Shown piece by piece: positions 39,120 through 47,775 of a DNA stretch of 64,000 bases. The notes below the pieces were generated by a model. The model saw only the letters and a program-made list of their open reading frames with translations. It had not been told where the DNA came from and did not search any database. Made by a program: the position numbers and the translations under genes. Position 1 is the first letter of the stretch; the number at the start of each line of letters is the position of its first letter. The stretch is from Microbacterium natoriense (GTDB lineage: Bacteria > Actinomycetota > Actinomycetes > Actinomycetales > Microbacteriaceae): NCBI RefSeq assembly GCF_030816295.1, contig NZ_JAUSXV010000001.1, forward strand, positions 3,348,001 through 3,412,000, read 5' to 3'.

Positions 39120-39892
39120 CAGACCACCGCCGTCATGCCGCCGTCGACGAACAGCGTCTGTCCGTTGACGAAGTCGCTGGCCGCGCTCGCGAGGAACACG
39201 AGGGCGCCCACGAGGTCCTTCGTGTCTCCCCATCGCCCGGCGGGCGTCCGGCCGCGCACCCAGGCTGAGAACGTCTCGTCCTCGACCAGCGCTCGCGTGA
39301 GCTCGGTCGCGAAGTAGCCGGGGGCGATCGCGTTGGCCTGGATGCCGTGCGGCGCGAGATCGGCGCACAACCCCTTCGTGAACATCACGATCGCTCCCTT
39401 CGTCGCCGAGTACGCGGCGATCGACGGACGCGCGAGCTGCGACTGCACGCTGCCGATCTGGATGATCTTGCCGCTCCCCCGCGCGATCATTCCCGCAGAG
39501 ACCCGTCGCGACAGGTGGAACACGCTGGAGAGGTTGGTCTGGACGAGCACGTCCCAGTCGGCATCGGAGAACTCGGCGATCGGCGCACGGCGCTGCACGC
39601 CGGCGTTGTTCACCAGGATGTCGGGGGTGCCTATCAGCCGCTCGACCTCGCTGAGGCCCTCGTCGACGGCTGCGGCATCCGTCACGTCGAAGACCACGCT
39701 GTGCGCGACGCGGCCGGTCGCCGCCGAGATCTCGGATGCCGCACCGGCGGCCTTCACCGCATCGCGACCGTGCACGACCACCGTGGCTCCGGCGACGGCG
39801 AGGCCCTCGACGAGGGTGCGGCCGATGCCTTGGCTCGATCCGGTCACCAGAGCCGTCCTGCCGGTGAGATCGAAGGCGGCGAGGCCGGTCAC
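39119..39892 (-). CDS. SDR oxidoreductase, gluconate 5-dehydrogenase-like
   Basis: A 257-residue classical short-chain dehydrogenase: TGSSQGIGRTL cofactor motif, NNAGVQRR, catalytic Ser in QIGSVQSQ, and YSATKGA. It has the usual length and the FVNGQTLFVDGGM C-terminus. The N-terminus FDLTGRTALVTGSSQGIG is typical of 5-ketogluconate reductases (IdnO/Gno), which fits the idonate-type dehydrogenase and gluconokinase in the operon. The GTG at 39892 overlaps the symporter stop (GTGA). Confidence 0.88.
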   Translation of the reverse strand: MTGLAAFDLTGRTALVTGSSQGIGRTLVEGLAVAGATVVVHGRDAVKAAGAASEISAATGRVAHSVVFDVTDAAAVDEGLSEVERLIGTPDILVNNAGVQRRAPIAEFSDADWDVLVQTNLSSVFHLSRRVSAGMIARGSGKIIQIGSVQSQLARPSIAAYSATKGAIVMFTKGLCADLAPHGIQANAIAPGYFATELTRALVEDETFSAWVRGRTPAGRWGDTKDLVGALVFLASAASDFVNGQTLFVDGGMTAVV

Positions 39893-41301
39893 AGCCCGAC
39901 GGCCTTGATCGAGACCGTCGTGGCGTAGACGCCGTCTCCGCCCTCGTTGCGAGAGACCTTGATCGCGTCGTCGGTCCTGGTGAGGTCCCGGCGCAGCGTC
40001 TCCGGCACGAGGAACGTCGATGCGGTCGTGATCAGCGCGAGCGTCGCCATGTACGTCGCGAGCAGCACCCAGTCGCCGCCCGAGACGCTGATGATGTACG
40101 AGCCGAGAACTCCTGCGAGACCGCCGGCCAGGACGGCAGAGATCTCTCGCGCCATCGCGACGCCGAGGTAGCGGTGCCGGTTGCCGAACATCTCGGGCAG
40201 CATCGCGCACTGCGGGCCGAGCATCGTGGCCACGGCGAAGCCGATTCCGATCGCGATGACGGCGATGGCGATCGCGTGGTTGCCCAGCGACAGCAGCCAC
40301 CATGCGGGGAACGTGTAGACGAGCATGAACACGGCACCGGCGCGGTAGATCGTTCGGCGGCCGAAGCGGTCGGAGAGATGACCCGCGAACGGCACCGAGA
40401 AGACGCCGATCAGGGACCCGATCGTGACGCCCCACGTCAGCAGGCTCTTGTCGGCCGAGGGGCCGAGGACCGAGACGAAGAAGGCGAGCCCGAGGGTCTG
40501 GAACATGTACGAGCCGCCGTTCTCCGCCATGCGGAGCCCGATGCCGACGATGACCCCGGGAAGGCCGTGGGTGAAGATGTCGCGAATCGGGCGGTCGGCG
40601 ATCTGATCGTGCTTCTCGAGTTCGACGAACGTCGGGGTCTCACGCAGGCGCATGCGGATGAACAGAGCGAGCAGGATCAGCGCGAACGAGGCGAGGAAGG
40701 GCACGCGCCAGCCCCACGAGAGCAGCTGGTCCTCGGGGAGCAGCGCGATGACGCTGAACACGAGCGCAGCGAGCAGCGTGCCCGCCTGGATGCCGATGAA
40801 CGGCAGCGCCGAGAAGAACCCGCGTCGCTTGACGGGCGCGTACTCGGCCATCAGGACCGTGGCCCCCGCCTGTTCGGCGCCGGCGCCGAACCCCTGCAGC
40901 AGCCGGAGCACGACCAGGATCACAGGCGCCCAGAACCCGATGGCCTCATAGGTGGGCAGCAGGCCGATCGCCGTCGATGCCCCGCCCATCAGCAGGATCG
41001 TGACCACGAGGACCCACTTGCGCCCGAGCCTGTCGCCCAGCACGCCGAAGAACAGGCCGCCGAACGGACGGGCCAGGAACCCGACACCGAACGTGGCGAA
41101 GGCGAGCACGGTCGCCATGCCAGGATCACCCTGCGGGAAGAACAGTACGTTGAAGATCAACGCGGTCGACAGGCCGTAGAGGGCGAAGTCGAAGTACTCG
41201 AGCGCGCTGCCGAGACTCGAGGCGAGCGTCGCTCGACGCAGATTCGCCGCGTACTCGGGGTCGTCGTGCACCGGGCTGGTGGTGAGGGGGGAATCGGTCA
41301 C
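39889..41301 (-). CDS. MFS transporter, metabolite:H+ symporter (MHS) family
   Basis: A 12-helix inner-membrane proton symporter of the MHS subfamily (relatives carry citrate, shikimate, ketoglutarate and other carboxylates). It has the family signature ASSLGSALEYFDFALYG in helix 1, FGGLFFGVLGDRLGRKWVLV (loop 2-3), LRLLQGFGAGAEQAGATVLMAEYAP and GHLSDRFGRRTIYRAG. It is probably the sugar-acid importer of the operon. The ATG at 41307 would touch AAGGAG directly, while GTG 41301 is six bases from it and is preferred. An operator-like element lies upstream at 41357-41381. Confidence 0.9.
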   Translation of the reverse strand: MTDSPLTTSPVHDDPEYAANLRRATLASSLGSALEYFDFALYGLSTALIFNVLFFPQGDPGMATVLAFATFGVGFLARPFGGLFFGVLGDRLGRKWVLVVTILLMGGASTAIGLLPTYEAIGFWAPVILVVLRLLQGFGAGAEQAGATVLMAEYAPVKRRGFFSALPFIGIQAGTLLAALVFSVIALLPEDQLLSWGWRVPFLASFALILLALFIRMRLRETPTFVELEKHDQIADRPIRDIFTHGLPGVIVGIGLRMAENGGSYMFQTLGLAFFVSVLGPSADKSLLTWGVTIGSLIGVFSVPFAGHLSDRFGRRTIYRAGAVFMLVYTFPAWWLLSLGNHAIAIAVIAIGIGFAVATMLGPQCAMLPEMFGNRHRYLGVAMAREISAVLAGGLAGVLGSYIISVSGGDWVLLATYMATLALITTASTFLVPETLRRDLTRTDDAIKVSRNEGGDGVYATTVSIKAVGL

Positions 41302-41356
41302 TGCCATCTCCTTCGATCGGCTTCGCCCTTCGGCGTCATCTCGAATGTACCAGCCT

Positions 41357-41381
41357 GTTGAATTCGGTACAACCCTTTGGA
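41357..41381 (-). promoter_or_regulatory. Operator-like element, copy 1 (symporter promoter)
   Basis: The minus strand reads TCCAAAGGGTTG then TACCGAATTCAAC. It aligns without gaps to the element at 43356-43379, sharing TCCAA, GG, TTG, A and TTCA at the same spacing. The second half forms GTTG...CAAC. It lies 56 bp upstream of the symporter start and 140 bp from the IclR gene that is a candidate to bind it. Confidence 0.55.
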
Positions 41382-41425
41382 CTTTCTTCGGATGCAGACC
41401 AACCCACCAGGGCGGAGCCCAGCCG

Positions 41426-42217
41426 TCAGCGCCGTCGAGCCGCGGCGCTGAAGGGGTTCGTCAAGGCCGCGGCGGCAGCCTGCAGCGCGTCGCCGACGCG
41501 CTCGATTCGTTCGTAGTCCGCCTCGGCGGCGCGGATCGCGACGCCGAGCGCCAGCGGCGGGTCGGACGGAGCCCAGCCGTCCAGAGGCACGGCCACCCCG
41601 ACGACGCCGCGGAACGACTCCTCTGCGTCCAGCGCCCACCCGCGCTTGCGCGCGGAGGCGAGAACCTCGAGGAGTCCCGACATGGTGGTGGTGCTGCGTT
41701 CCGTGAGTGCGGGGAAGACGGCGTCCGCGCCGAACAGCGCGGTGACCTCCTCGTCCGTCATGCGCGACAGCAGGGCTCGACCGGTGGCTGACAGCGGGGC
41801 CGGAAGCCGGGAGCCGAGCGGCGTGCCGAGGCGCAACGAGGACGAGCCCTCGTGGCGCGCCAGGTAGAGCGCGTCTGCGCCGTCGAGCATCGCCACCTGC
41901 ACGAGCTCCGTGCGCAGCACTGCTGACGAGTCGCACACGGTGTAGAACTCGCGCACCTGGTTGAACTGGGCGGCGAACGCGCCGCCCAGTTCGGCGGTGC
42001 GCAGCCCGAGTCGATACCCCTGCGCGGTGCGGTCGATCATCCCGGCCGCCTCCAGGGCGAGGCACAGATTCGCCGTCGACGACTTGGCCAGCCCCAGCGC
42101 GCCCGCGAGCTCGGTGAGGGTGAGCGGTGCGCGAGCGTCAGCCAGCAGACCGAGAAGTCGGATGCTGCGCGTGACCGCGGGCGCAGGATCGCGCCCTTCC
42201 TTGACGTCCTCGTCCAT
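41426..42217 (-). CDS. IclR-family transcriptional regulator (sugar-acid operon)
   Basis: A 263-residue regulator with an N-terminal winged helix (TLTELAGALGLAKSSTANLCLALEAAG) and a C-terminal IclR effector domain (PLSATGRALLSRMTDEEV, RKRGWALDAEESFRGVVGVAVPL). ATG 42217 is six bases from AAGGGG; GTG 42223 is less likely. It lies between the symporter operon and the 2-hydroxyacid dehydrogenase gene on the same strand, with which it may be co-transcribed. The paired operator-like elements at 41357 and 43356 suggest it controls both units. Confidence 0.9.
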   Translation of the reverse strand: MDEDVKEGRDPAPAVTRSIRLLGLLADARAPLTLTELAGALGLAKSSTANLCLALEAAGMIDRTAQGYRLGLRTAELGGAFAAQFNQVREFYTVCDSSAVLRTELVQVAMLDGADALYLARHEGSSSLRLGTPLGSRLPAPLSATGRALLSRMTDEEVTALFGADAVFPALTERSTTTMSGLLEVLASARKRGWALDAEESFRGVVGVAVPLDGWAPSDPPLALGVAIRAAEADYERIERVGDALQAAAAALTNPFSAAARRR

Positions 42218-42238
42218 GCGCACCCCTTCAGAGCGAGT

Positions 42239-43303
42239 TCAGTAGAACTCGACCGTATCGACCACCGCACGCAGCGGGTGACCATCGAGCAGGCGCGCCG
42301 CGTTCTCGGCGAAGCGACGGGCGATGCGCTCCTCCTCCTTCGAACTCAGAGCGGCCGTGTGCGGACTGACCAGGACGTTCGGGTGCGACCACAGCGGCGA
42401 CTCGACGGCGAGGGGCTCGTTCTCGAACACGTCGAGGGCGGCGAAGGCGATCCGCCCGTCATCGAGGGCGGGAAGAAGGGCCTGCTCGTCGATCACGGTT
42501 CCCCGACCCACGCTCGCGAGGATCGTCCCGGGGCGCACCGCCTCGAAGACATCGGCTCCGATCAGGTGGTGGGTCTGCTCGGTGCCGGGGAGCGTGACGA
42601 CGATCGCGTCGACGTGACGAGCCGCGTCGACGAGGCCGTCGAGCGGCACGAGGCGATCCACGCCCTCGACGGATTCTCCCGAACGCGTCGTGCCCCAGAC
42701 CTGGGCGCCGAGCGCGTGAAAGCGCCGCGCGCATTCTGCGCCGATCCCGCCGAGACCGACGACGAGGACCGTCATCTCGTCGAGCTGACGCATCTCCCAC
42801 CGCTCCGGCCACACGCGGTCCTGCTGGTCGCGCGCCAGGCGCGCGAGCCCCTTGGCGCCCGCGAGCACGCCGAACACGGCGAACTCGGCGAGCGGCCCGC
42901 CGTGCACGCCCGCGCTGGTCGTGAACGTGATGCGATCGAGGTCGGCTCTCCCGAGACCTGCGGACTTCACCTGCGCACCGCCGCCCGCCGCCGTCGTCAT
43001 CACCCAGCGCAGACGCGGGTTCGCGGCGACGGTGCGCGCCAGCGCCGCCGGGTCGACGTCAGGGATGCCGAACAGCGCATCGGCCGAGTCGATCATGGCC
43101 TCGAACGCCGTCTGCTGCTCGGCGGTGCGGGTATGCTCCGGATCACCGGACCAGTCAGCCGGGCCGCGCATGGGGTGCATCAGCGAGTGATCGCGGATCA
43201 TCTCGACGCGCGGCTCGATCTCTTCGATGAGCCGGCAGAGCTCTTCGGTCAGGGGCACTGCGGCGACGGCGCGCAGCTTGTTCTCGATGTCGGCCATGCT
43301 CAT
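42239..43303 (-). CDS. D-2-hydroxyacid dehydrogenase family protein
   Basis: A 354-residue NAD(P)-dependent dehydrogenase: a catalytic domain split around a Rossmann domain with VVGLGGIGAECARRFHALGAQVWGTTR, then LPGTEQTHHLIGADVFEAVRPGTILASVGRGTVIDEQAL and the late HTA motif (VLVSPHTAALS). It probably reduces or oxidises a 2-keto/2-hydroxy sugar acid, for example a ketogluconate reductase role, inferred from the operon. Start could be ATG 43303 or 43297. It is divergent from a 3-hydroxyacid dehydrogenase gene with an operator-like site between. Confidence 0.88.
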   Translation of the reverse strand: MSMADIENKLRAVAAVPLTEELCRLIEEIEPRVEMIRDHSLMHPMRGPADWSGDPEHTRTAEQQTAFEAMIDSADALFGIPDVDPAALARTVAANPRLRWVMTTAAGGGAQVKSAGLGRADLDRITFTTSAGVHGGPLAEFAVFGVLAGAKGLARLARDQQDRVWPERWEMRQLDEMTVLVVGLGGIGAECARRFHALGAQVWGTTRSGESVEGVDRLVPLDGLVDAARHVDAIVVTLPGTEQTHHLIGADVFEAVRPGTILASVGRGTVIDEQALLPALDDGRIAFAALDVFENEPLAVESPLWSHPNVLVSPHTAALSSKEEERIARRFAENAARLLDGHPLRAVVDTVEFY

Positions 43304-43355
43304 CCCTTCCTCGGGAAGTCTCTCGATGAGATCAGCCTAGCTCAGATCCACTCTG

Positions 43356-43379
43356 CTGAACACTATTCAATCCATTGGA
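43356..43379 (-). promoter_or_regulatory. Operator-like element, copy 2 (divergent dehydrogenase promoters)
   Basis: The minus strand reads TCCAATGGATTG then AATAGTGTTCAG, matching copy 1 at 41357. It contains ATCCA-A-TGGAT and TTGAA-N5-TTCA inverted repeats. It covers the expected -35 position of the leaderless promoter at 43387, so binding would block that gene. Confidence 0.55.
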
Positions 43380-43386
43380 TCTTTGC

Positions 43387-43392
43387 TACCGT
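43387..43392 (+). promoter_or_regulatory. -10 box TACCGT for a leaderless dehydrogenase gene
   Basis: TACCGT ends six bases before ATG 43399, and there is no ribosome-binding sequence. Confidence 0.5.
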
Positions 43393-43398
43393 GGCAGC

Positions 43399-44289
43399 AT
43401 GAGCACCTCTTCCGCCAGCGTCGGCATCATCGGACTCGGCGCGATGGGCCGCCCCGTGGCCGATCGCCTGCTCGCCGCGCACGGCACCCTGCACATCCAC
43501 GCGCGCCGCCCGCAGCCCGAACTGGTCGCCGCAGGAGCCACCTGGGCCGACAGTCCGCGTGAACTCGCGGCGGCGGTCGACGTTCTCGTCTCCTTCCTCC
43601 CCGACCTCCCCGAGCTCGAGGAACTGCTCTACGGCGACGACGGCCTGATGGCGGATGCGGGCGACCTGCTCATCCTCGTCGGCTCGACGTCATCCGCCCC
43701 CGCCGTCCGAGAGCTCGCCGAGCGTCTGCACACGCAGTCGGGCGGACGCGTGCGCATGGTCGACTGCCCCGTGTCCGGCGGCGTCGACGGCGCGACCTCC
43801 GGAACCCTCTCCATCATGCTCGGCGGCTCGCCGGACGACGCGGCCCTCGCGGCATCCGTCCTGGCTCCGTGCGGTACGCCTGTGCTGCTCGGTCCGCTCG
43901 GGGCGGGCGAGGTGGCCAAGGCCTGCAACCAGCTGGTCGTGTCGGCGACCATCCTGGCCCTCGGCGAGGCGACCGTCCTCGCCGACCGCTCCGGCCTCGA
44001 CCTCGACGCGCTGTGGACGCTGCTCGGCGGCGGCTATGCCGGCTCCAACCTGCTGGAGAGCCGCCGGCACAAGCTCGTCTCCGGTGACGACTCCCCCAGC
44101 GGCATGGCGAAGTACATGGTGAAGGATCTGCGGTTCGCGGCCGACATCGCCGAGGCGACCGGCATAGCCCCCGTGCTCCTGCCCGCTCTCCGCGCGGCCT
44201 TCGACGGCATCGTGGACGCCGGTCTCGGCGATCGGGACATCTCGGTGGCACGCAGGTTCGTGCAGTCCCGTGACACACAGGCGTCCTGA
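43399..44289 (+). CDS. 3-hydroxyisobutyrate/tartronate semialdehyde reductase-type dehydrogenase
   Basis: A 296-residue beta-hydroxyacid dehydrogenase. It has the NAD-binding GIIGLGAMGRPVADRLL, the substrate-binding signature DCPVSGGVDGATSGTLSIMLGG, and the catalytic lysine region GAGEVAKACNQLVV (K in AKxxNN-type motif). Substrates of this family include 3-hydroxyisobutyrate, tartronate semialdehyde and other 3-hydroxy acids; here an aldonate-derived acid is plausible. It is divergent from the D-2-hydroxyacid dehydrogenase gene and is followed 58 bp later by gnd. Confidence 0.88.
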   Translation: MSTSSASVGIIGLGAMGRPVADRLLAAHGTLHIHARRPQPELVAAGATWADSPRELAAAVDVLVSFLPDLPELEELLYGDDGLMADAGDLLILVGSTSSAPAVRELAERLHTQSGGRVRMVDCPVSGGVDGATSGTLSIMLGGSPDDAALAASVLAPCGTPVLLGPLGAGEVAKACNQLVVSATILALGEATVLADRSGLDLDALWTLLGGGYAGSNLLESRRHKLVSGDDSPSGMAKYMVKDLRFAADIAEATGIAPVLLPALRAAFDGIVDAGLGDRDISVARRFVQSRDTQAS

Positions 44290-44347
44290 CACCGGCCGCC
44301 ACGATAATCTGAGACCATCCCCTAACTTCACGATCGAGGAGCCCTCT

Positions 44348-45796
44348 GTGCCCGAAGCATCAGCGAACATCGGAGTCGTCGGACTCGCCGTCATGGGTTC
44401 GAATCTCGCCCGCAACCTCGCGAGCCGCGAGGGCAACACCGTGGCGATCTTCAACCGCAGCTACGAGAAGACCCAGTCGGTCCTCGACGCGCACCCCGAA
44501 GCGGGCTTCATTCCGGCTGCGACCTACAAGGAGTTCGCCGACTCGCTGCAGAAGCCGCGCACCGCGATCATCATGGTCAAGGCCGGCGCCCCGACGGATG
44601 CCGTGATCGACTCCCTCGTCGAGGTCTTCGAGCCCGGCGACATCATCGTCGACGGCGGCAACGCGTTCTTCCCCGACACCATCCGCCGCGAGAAGGCCGT
44701 CCGCGAGACGGGCATCAACTTCGTCGGCGCTGGCATCTCCGGCGGCGAGGAGGGCGCGCTCCTCGGTCCGTCGATCATGCCCGGCGGTTCCGACGAGTCG
44801 TGGGTGACCCTCGGGCCGATCCTGAAGTCGATCGCCGCGGTCGCCGAGGGCGAGCCCTGCGTCACGCACGTCGGGCACGACGGCGCAGGCCACTTCGTCA
44901 AGATGGTGCACAACGGCATCGAGTACGCCGACATGCAGCTGATCGCCGAGGCGTACGACCTGATCCGCCGCGGCACGGGCAAGTCGCCGGCCGAGATCGC
45001 CGAGATCTTCGCCGAGTGGAACAAGGGCGAACTGGAGAGCTACCTGATCGAGATCACCGCCGAGGTGCTGCGCCAGAACGACGCCGCCACCGGCCAGCCG
45101 CTGGTCGACGTCATCGTCGACCAGGCCGGCGCGAAGGGCACCGGCGCCTGGACCGTGCAGACCGCGCTGTCCCTTGGCGTGCCGGTGTCGGGCATCGCGG
45201 AGGCGACCTTCGCCCGCTCGCTGTCGTCGCACCCCGAGCAGCGCGCCGTGGCATCGGCTCTTCCCGGTCCCGACGAGGAGTTCACGGTCGCCGACCAGGA
45301 CGCGTTCATCGAAGACGTGCGCCTCGCGCTGTACGCCTCGAAGATCGTCGCCTACTCGCAGGGCTTCGACGAGATCCGCGCCGGCGCCGCCGAGTACGAC
45401 TGGAAGATCGACCTCGGGGCGATCTCGAAGATCTGGCGCGGCGGATGCATCATCCGCGCCCAGTTCCTCAACCGCATCGCCGACGCCTACGACGCCGAGC
45501 CGGGCCTTCCCGTGCTGATGACGGCTCCCTACTTCGCCGAGGCCCTCACGCGCGCTCAGGCGTCGTGGCGCCGCGTCGTCGTCTCGGCGGCCGAAGCCGG
45601 CATCCCCGCCCCCGCGTTCTCGTCGTCGCTGTCGTACTACGACGGCATCCGCGCCGACCGTCTGCCCGCGGCGCTGGTGCAGGGTCAGCGCGACTTCTTC
45701 GGAGCGCACACCTACAAGCGCATCGACAAGCCCGGCACCTTCCACACGCTGTGGTCGGGCGACCGCACCGAGATCGAGGCCGAAGACACGCACTGA
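44348..45796 (+). CDS. gnd: 6-phosphogluconate dehydrogenase, decarboxylating
   Basis: Converts 6-phosphogluconate to ribulose-5-phosphate, CO2 and NADPH in the pentose phosphate pathway. The 482-residue enzyme has GVVGLAVMGSNLARNLA, VDGGNAFFPDT, FVGAGISGGEEGALLGPSIMPGG, the catalytic GAGHFVKMVHNGIEYADMQLIAEAYD and the C-terminal helical domain ending GTFHTLWSGDRTE. GTG start, seven bases after GAGGAG. It would use the gluconokinase product made by the neighbouring sugar-acid operon. A perfect 16-bp hairpin follows. Confidence 0.96.
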   Translation: MPEASANIGVVGLAVMGSNLARNLASREGNTVAIFNRSYEKTQSVLDAHPEAGFIPAATYKEFADSLQKPRTAIIMVKAGAPTDAVIDSLVEVFEPGDIIVDGGNAFFPDTIRREKAVRETGINFVGAGISGGEEGALLGPSIMPGGSDESWVTLGPILKSIAAVAEGEPCVTHVGHDGAGHFVKMVHNGIEYADMQLIAEAYDLIRRGTGKSPAEIAEIFAEWNKGELESYLIEITAEVLRQNDAATGQPLVDVIVDQAGAKGTGAWTVQTALSLGVPVSGIAEATFARSLSSHPEQRAVASALPGPDEEFTVADQDAFIEDVRLALYASKIVAYSQGFDEIRAGAAEYDWKIDLGAISKIWRGGCIIRAQFLNRIADAYDAEPGLPVLMTAPYFAEALTRAQASWRRVVVSAAEAGIPAPAFSSSLSYYDGIRADRLPAALVQGQRDFFGAHTYKRIDKPGTFHTLWSGDRTEIEAEDTH

Positions 45797-45809
45797 TCGC
45801 GTCCGCATA

Positions 45810-45845
45810 CGAAGAGGGCCCCGGCATGCGCCGGGGCCCTCTTCG
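45810..45845. terminator. Perfect bidirectional terminator hairpin after gnd
   Basis: A 16-bp perfect stem (CGAAGAGGGCCCCGGC and its complement) closes a 4-nt loop, 13 bp after the gnd stop and 12 bp before the convergent SMP-30 gene stop. It probably ends transcription from both sides and marks the left border of the catabolic island. Confidence 0.85.
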
Positions 45846-45857
45846 CATCTCCCGGGA

Positions 45858-46745
45858 TCAACCGACGGTCTCAGGCGTCCCCTTCCAGGGCAGCGCCGGA
45901 GTGCCTCCGACGTCGACCTGCACGCCGAGCAGAGCGCCGTCGGCCGGCGCGGGGTCGGTCAGACCGACACTCGCCGTCGTGATCACGAGGAGCCGGTCGA
46001 CGAGCGTGACAGCCGTGGGCCTCGTCGCGGGAAGGCGGATGGTCTCGACGAGCGCCCCCTCCGGCGAATAGCGCCGCACCTCGGCGGCATCCCACACCGC
46101 GACCCACAGCATCCCCTCCTGGTCGATGACCATGCCGTCGGGGTTGCCCCCCTCGACCCGGCACACCGTGCGACGCCTCGAGAGTTCACCATCCGGGGCC
46201 ACGTCGAACGCCTCGATGCTCCGATTCGGCAGCGTGTCGATGTAGTACAGCGTCGACCCGGAGGAATCGAAGGAGAGGCCGTTGGACACCGTCACCCCGC
46301 CGAGCCGCTCAGTGGGCGCTCCATCGGCGTCGATGCTCCACAGGGAGCAGTGCGGGTCCCTCGGCATGGCTTGGCTTCCCACCCAGAAGCGCCCGGCCGG
46401 GTCGCAGCCGCCGTCGTTCATGTAGTCGCCCGGCGCGGTGAGATCGGTGACGACCGCCGACACGACATGGTCGTCGCCGACGTGCACCATCCCGCGGTCG
46501 ACCGCGACGACCCACCCGGCACCCGGTTGCGCGAGCGGCGCAGGAGCCCCGATCTGCGCCCCGATGAACACCGACGACTCCGGCACGATCTTCCCCGCGT
46601 CGAGCCGGCCCCGGTGCAACCGCCCTGTCGACATGTCGATCCACGCGAGCCGGCCGTCGCGACCGTCCCACCGCGGCGATTCGGCCTGCACGTATCGCGC
46701 CTCGGAGAGGATCTCGACGGTTCGTGAGCGGGAGGAGGGCGACAT
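45858..46745 (-). CDS. SMP-30/gluconolactonase-family lactonase
   Basis: A 295-residue six-bladed propeller enzyme that hydrolyses sugar lactones. It has the metal-ligand start EARYVQAESPRWDGRDGRLAWIDM, the mid-protein YMNDGGCDPAGRFWVGS (Asn/Asp ligands), VTVSNGLSFDSSGSTLYYIDTLPNRSIEAFD and GNPDGMVIDQEGMLWVAVW. It would open the lactone made by a sugar dehydrogenase in the same island. Start may be ATG 46745 or 46754. It is divergent from the aldolase gene across the region at 46755-46857. Confidence 0.9.
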   Translation of the reverse strand: MSPSSRSRTVEILSEARYVQAESPRWDGRDGRLAWIDMSTGRLHRGRLDAGKIVPESSVFIGAQIGAPAPLAQPGAGWVVAVDRGMVHVGDDHVVSAVVTDLTAPGDYMNDGGCDPAGRFWVGSQAMPRDPHCSLWSIDADGAPTERLGGVTVSNGLSFDSSGSTLYYIDTLPNRSIEAFDVAPDGELSRRRTVCRVEGGNPDGMVIDQEGMLWVAVWDAAEVRRYSPEGALVETIRLPATRPTAVTLVDRLLVITTASVGLTDPAPADGALLGVQVDVGGTPALPWKGTPETVG

Positions 46746-46754
46746 GCTGACCAT

Positions 46755-46857
46755 CTTTCGCTGGTAAGGGCTAACCGTTATGTGGCAGACTATCTCACAA
46801 TATGCATACCACTTGCGAGAATTTGATTCTTGCGCAGACGAAGCGGGGAACCGGTCG
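46755..46857. promoter_or_regulatory. Divergent promoter with the two-part island motif (copy A)
   Basis: Contains TAACCGTTATGTGG (46772-46785) and CTCACAATATGCATACC (46794-46810). Both halves recur at 51792-51830 with the same 30-bp spacing between TAACC and ATGCATA. This is the likely control site of the lactonase and aldolase-SDR units. Confidence 0.55.
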
Positions 46858-47775
46858 ATGACTCTGACACTCCACGGGCTGATGCCCATCCTGGCGACGC
46901 CTTTCGATGACACGGGCGCGCTCGATCGGGTCGGACTGCGCCGGCTGGTCGAGTTCCAGCTCGCCTCTGGCGTCGACGGCGTCGCGGTGTTCGGCATGGC
47001 CAGCGAGGGTTTCGCCCTCACCGCCGATGAACGAAGGACGATCCTCGACGACGTCGTCCGGATCGTCGACCGGCGGGTCCCCGTCATCGCGGGGGTGAAC
47101 GGCACGTCGACCGCCACCTCGATCGAGCAGGCGCTTCTCGCGGAGGAAGGGGGCGCCGACGCGCTCATGGTCCTGCCGCCGTTCATGGTCAAGCCTCCTG
47201 CCTCGACCCTCGTCGACTTCTACGGGGATGTGGCCGCGGCCACCTCCCTGTCGGTCATGGTGCAGGACGCCCCAGGGGTCACCGGCGTCGCCATGCCCGC
47301 GAGCCTCATCGCCGAGCTCGCACGCCTCGACAACGTCGACTCCGTGAAGGTCGAGGCCCCACCCACGGCCCCCAAGGTCGGCGCGGTCGTCGACGCGATC
47401 GACGACGCGGATTTCGCCGTGCTCGGCGGCCAGAACGCGCAGTTCTGCCTGGAGGAGTATGCGCGGGGCGCCGTCGGCACCATGCCCGCCTGCGAGTTCC
47501 CTGATCTGCTCGGCCCGGTGCTCGCCGACTTCGTCGCGGGGCGCGTCGACGAGGCGCGGGCCGGCTTCCGTCGTATGCTCCCTCTCGTGCTGATCGGACT
47601 GCAGGGCGGCATCGCGTGGGCGGTGCACAAGGAGATCCTCGTGGCGCGCGGCATCATCGAGCACGCGACCGTGCGCTACCCGGCGGCTCGCCTCGATGCG
47701 GGGAGCCGTGCGGCGGTGGACCTCGTGATCGAGGAGCTCGACCTTCCGCAGCTGCCGACGGCGGTGCGCGTGTGA
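46858..47775 (+). CDS. DHDPS-family aldolase/dehydratase (2-keto-3-deoxy sugar acid type)
   Basis: A 305-residue TIM-barrel class I lyase that forms a Schiff base with a keto acid. It has the pyruvate-binding GxxGE equivalent VFGMASEGFALTADER and the Schiff-base lysine in VDSVKVEAPP (Lys164). It differs from DapA and fits 2-keto-3-deoxy-aldonate aldolases or keto-deoxy-sugar dehydratases. In this island it would act after the enolase-type dehydratase. The GTG of the next SDR gene overlaps its stop. The ATG at 46858 is seven bases from GGGGAA. Confidence 0.88.
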   Translation: MTLTLHGLMPILATPFDDTGALDRVGLRRLVEFQLASGVDGVAVFGMASEGFALTADERRTILDDVVRIVDRRVPVIAGVNGTSTATSIEQALLAEEGGADALMVLPPFMVKPPASTLVDFYGDVAAATSLSVMVQDAPGVTGVAMPASLIAELARLDNVDSVKVEAPPTAPKVGAVVDAIDDADFAVLGGQNAQFCLEEYARGAVGTMPACEFPDLLGPVLADFVAGRVDEARAGFRRMLPLVLIGLQGGIAWAVHKEILVARGIIEHATVRYPAARLDAGSRAAVDLVIEELDLPQLPTAVRV

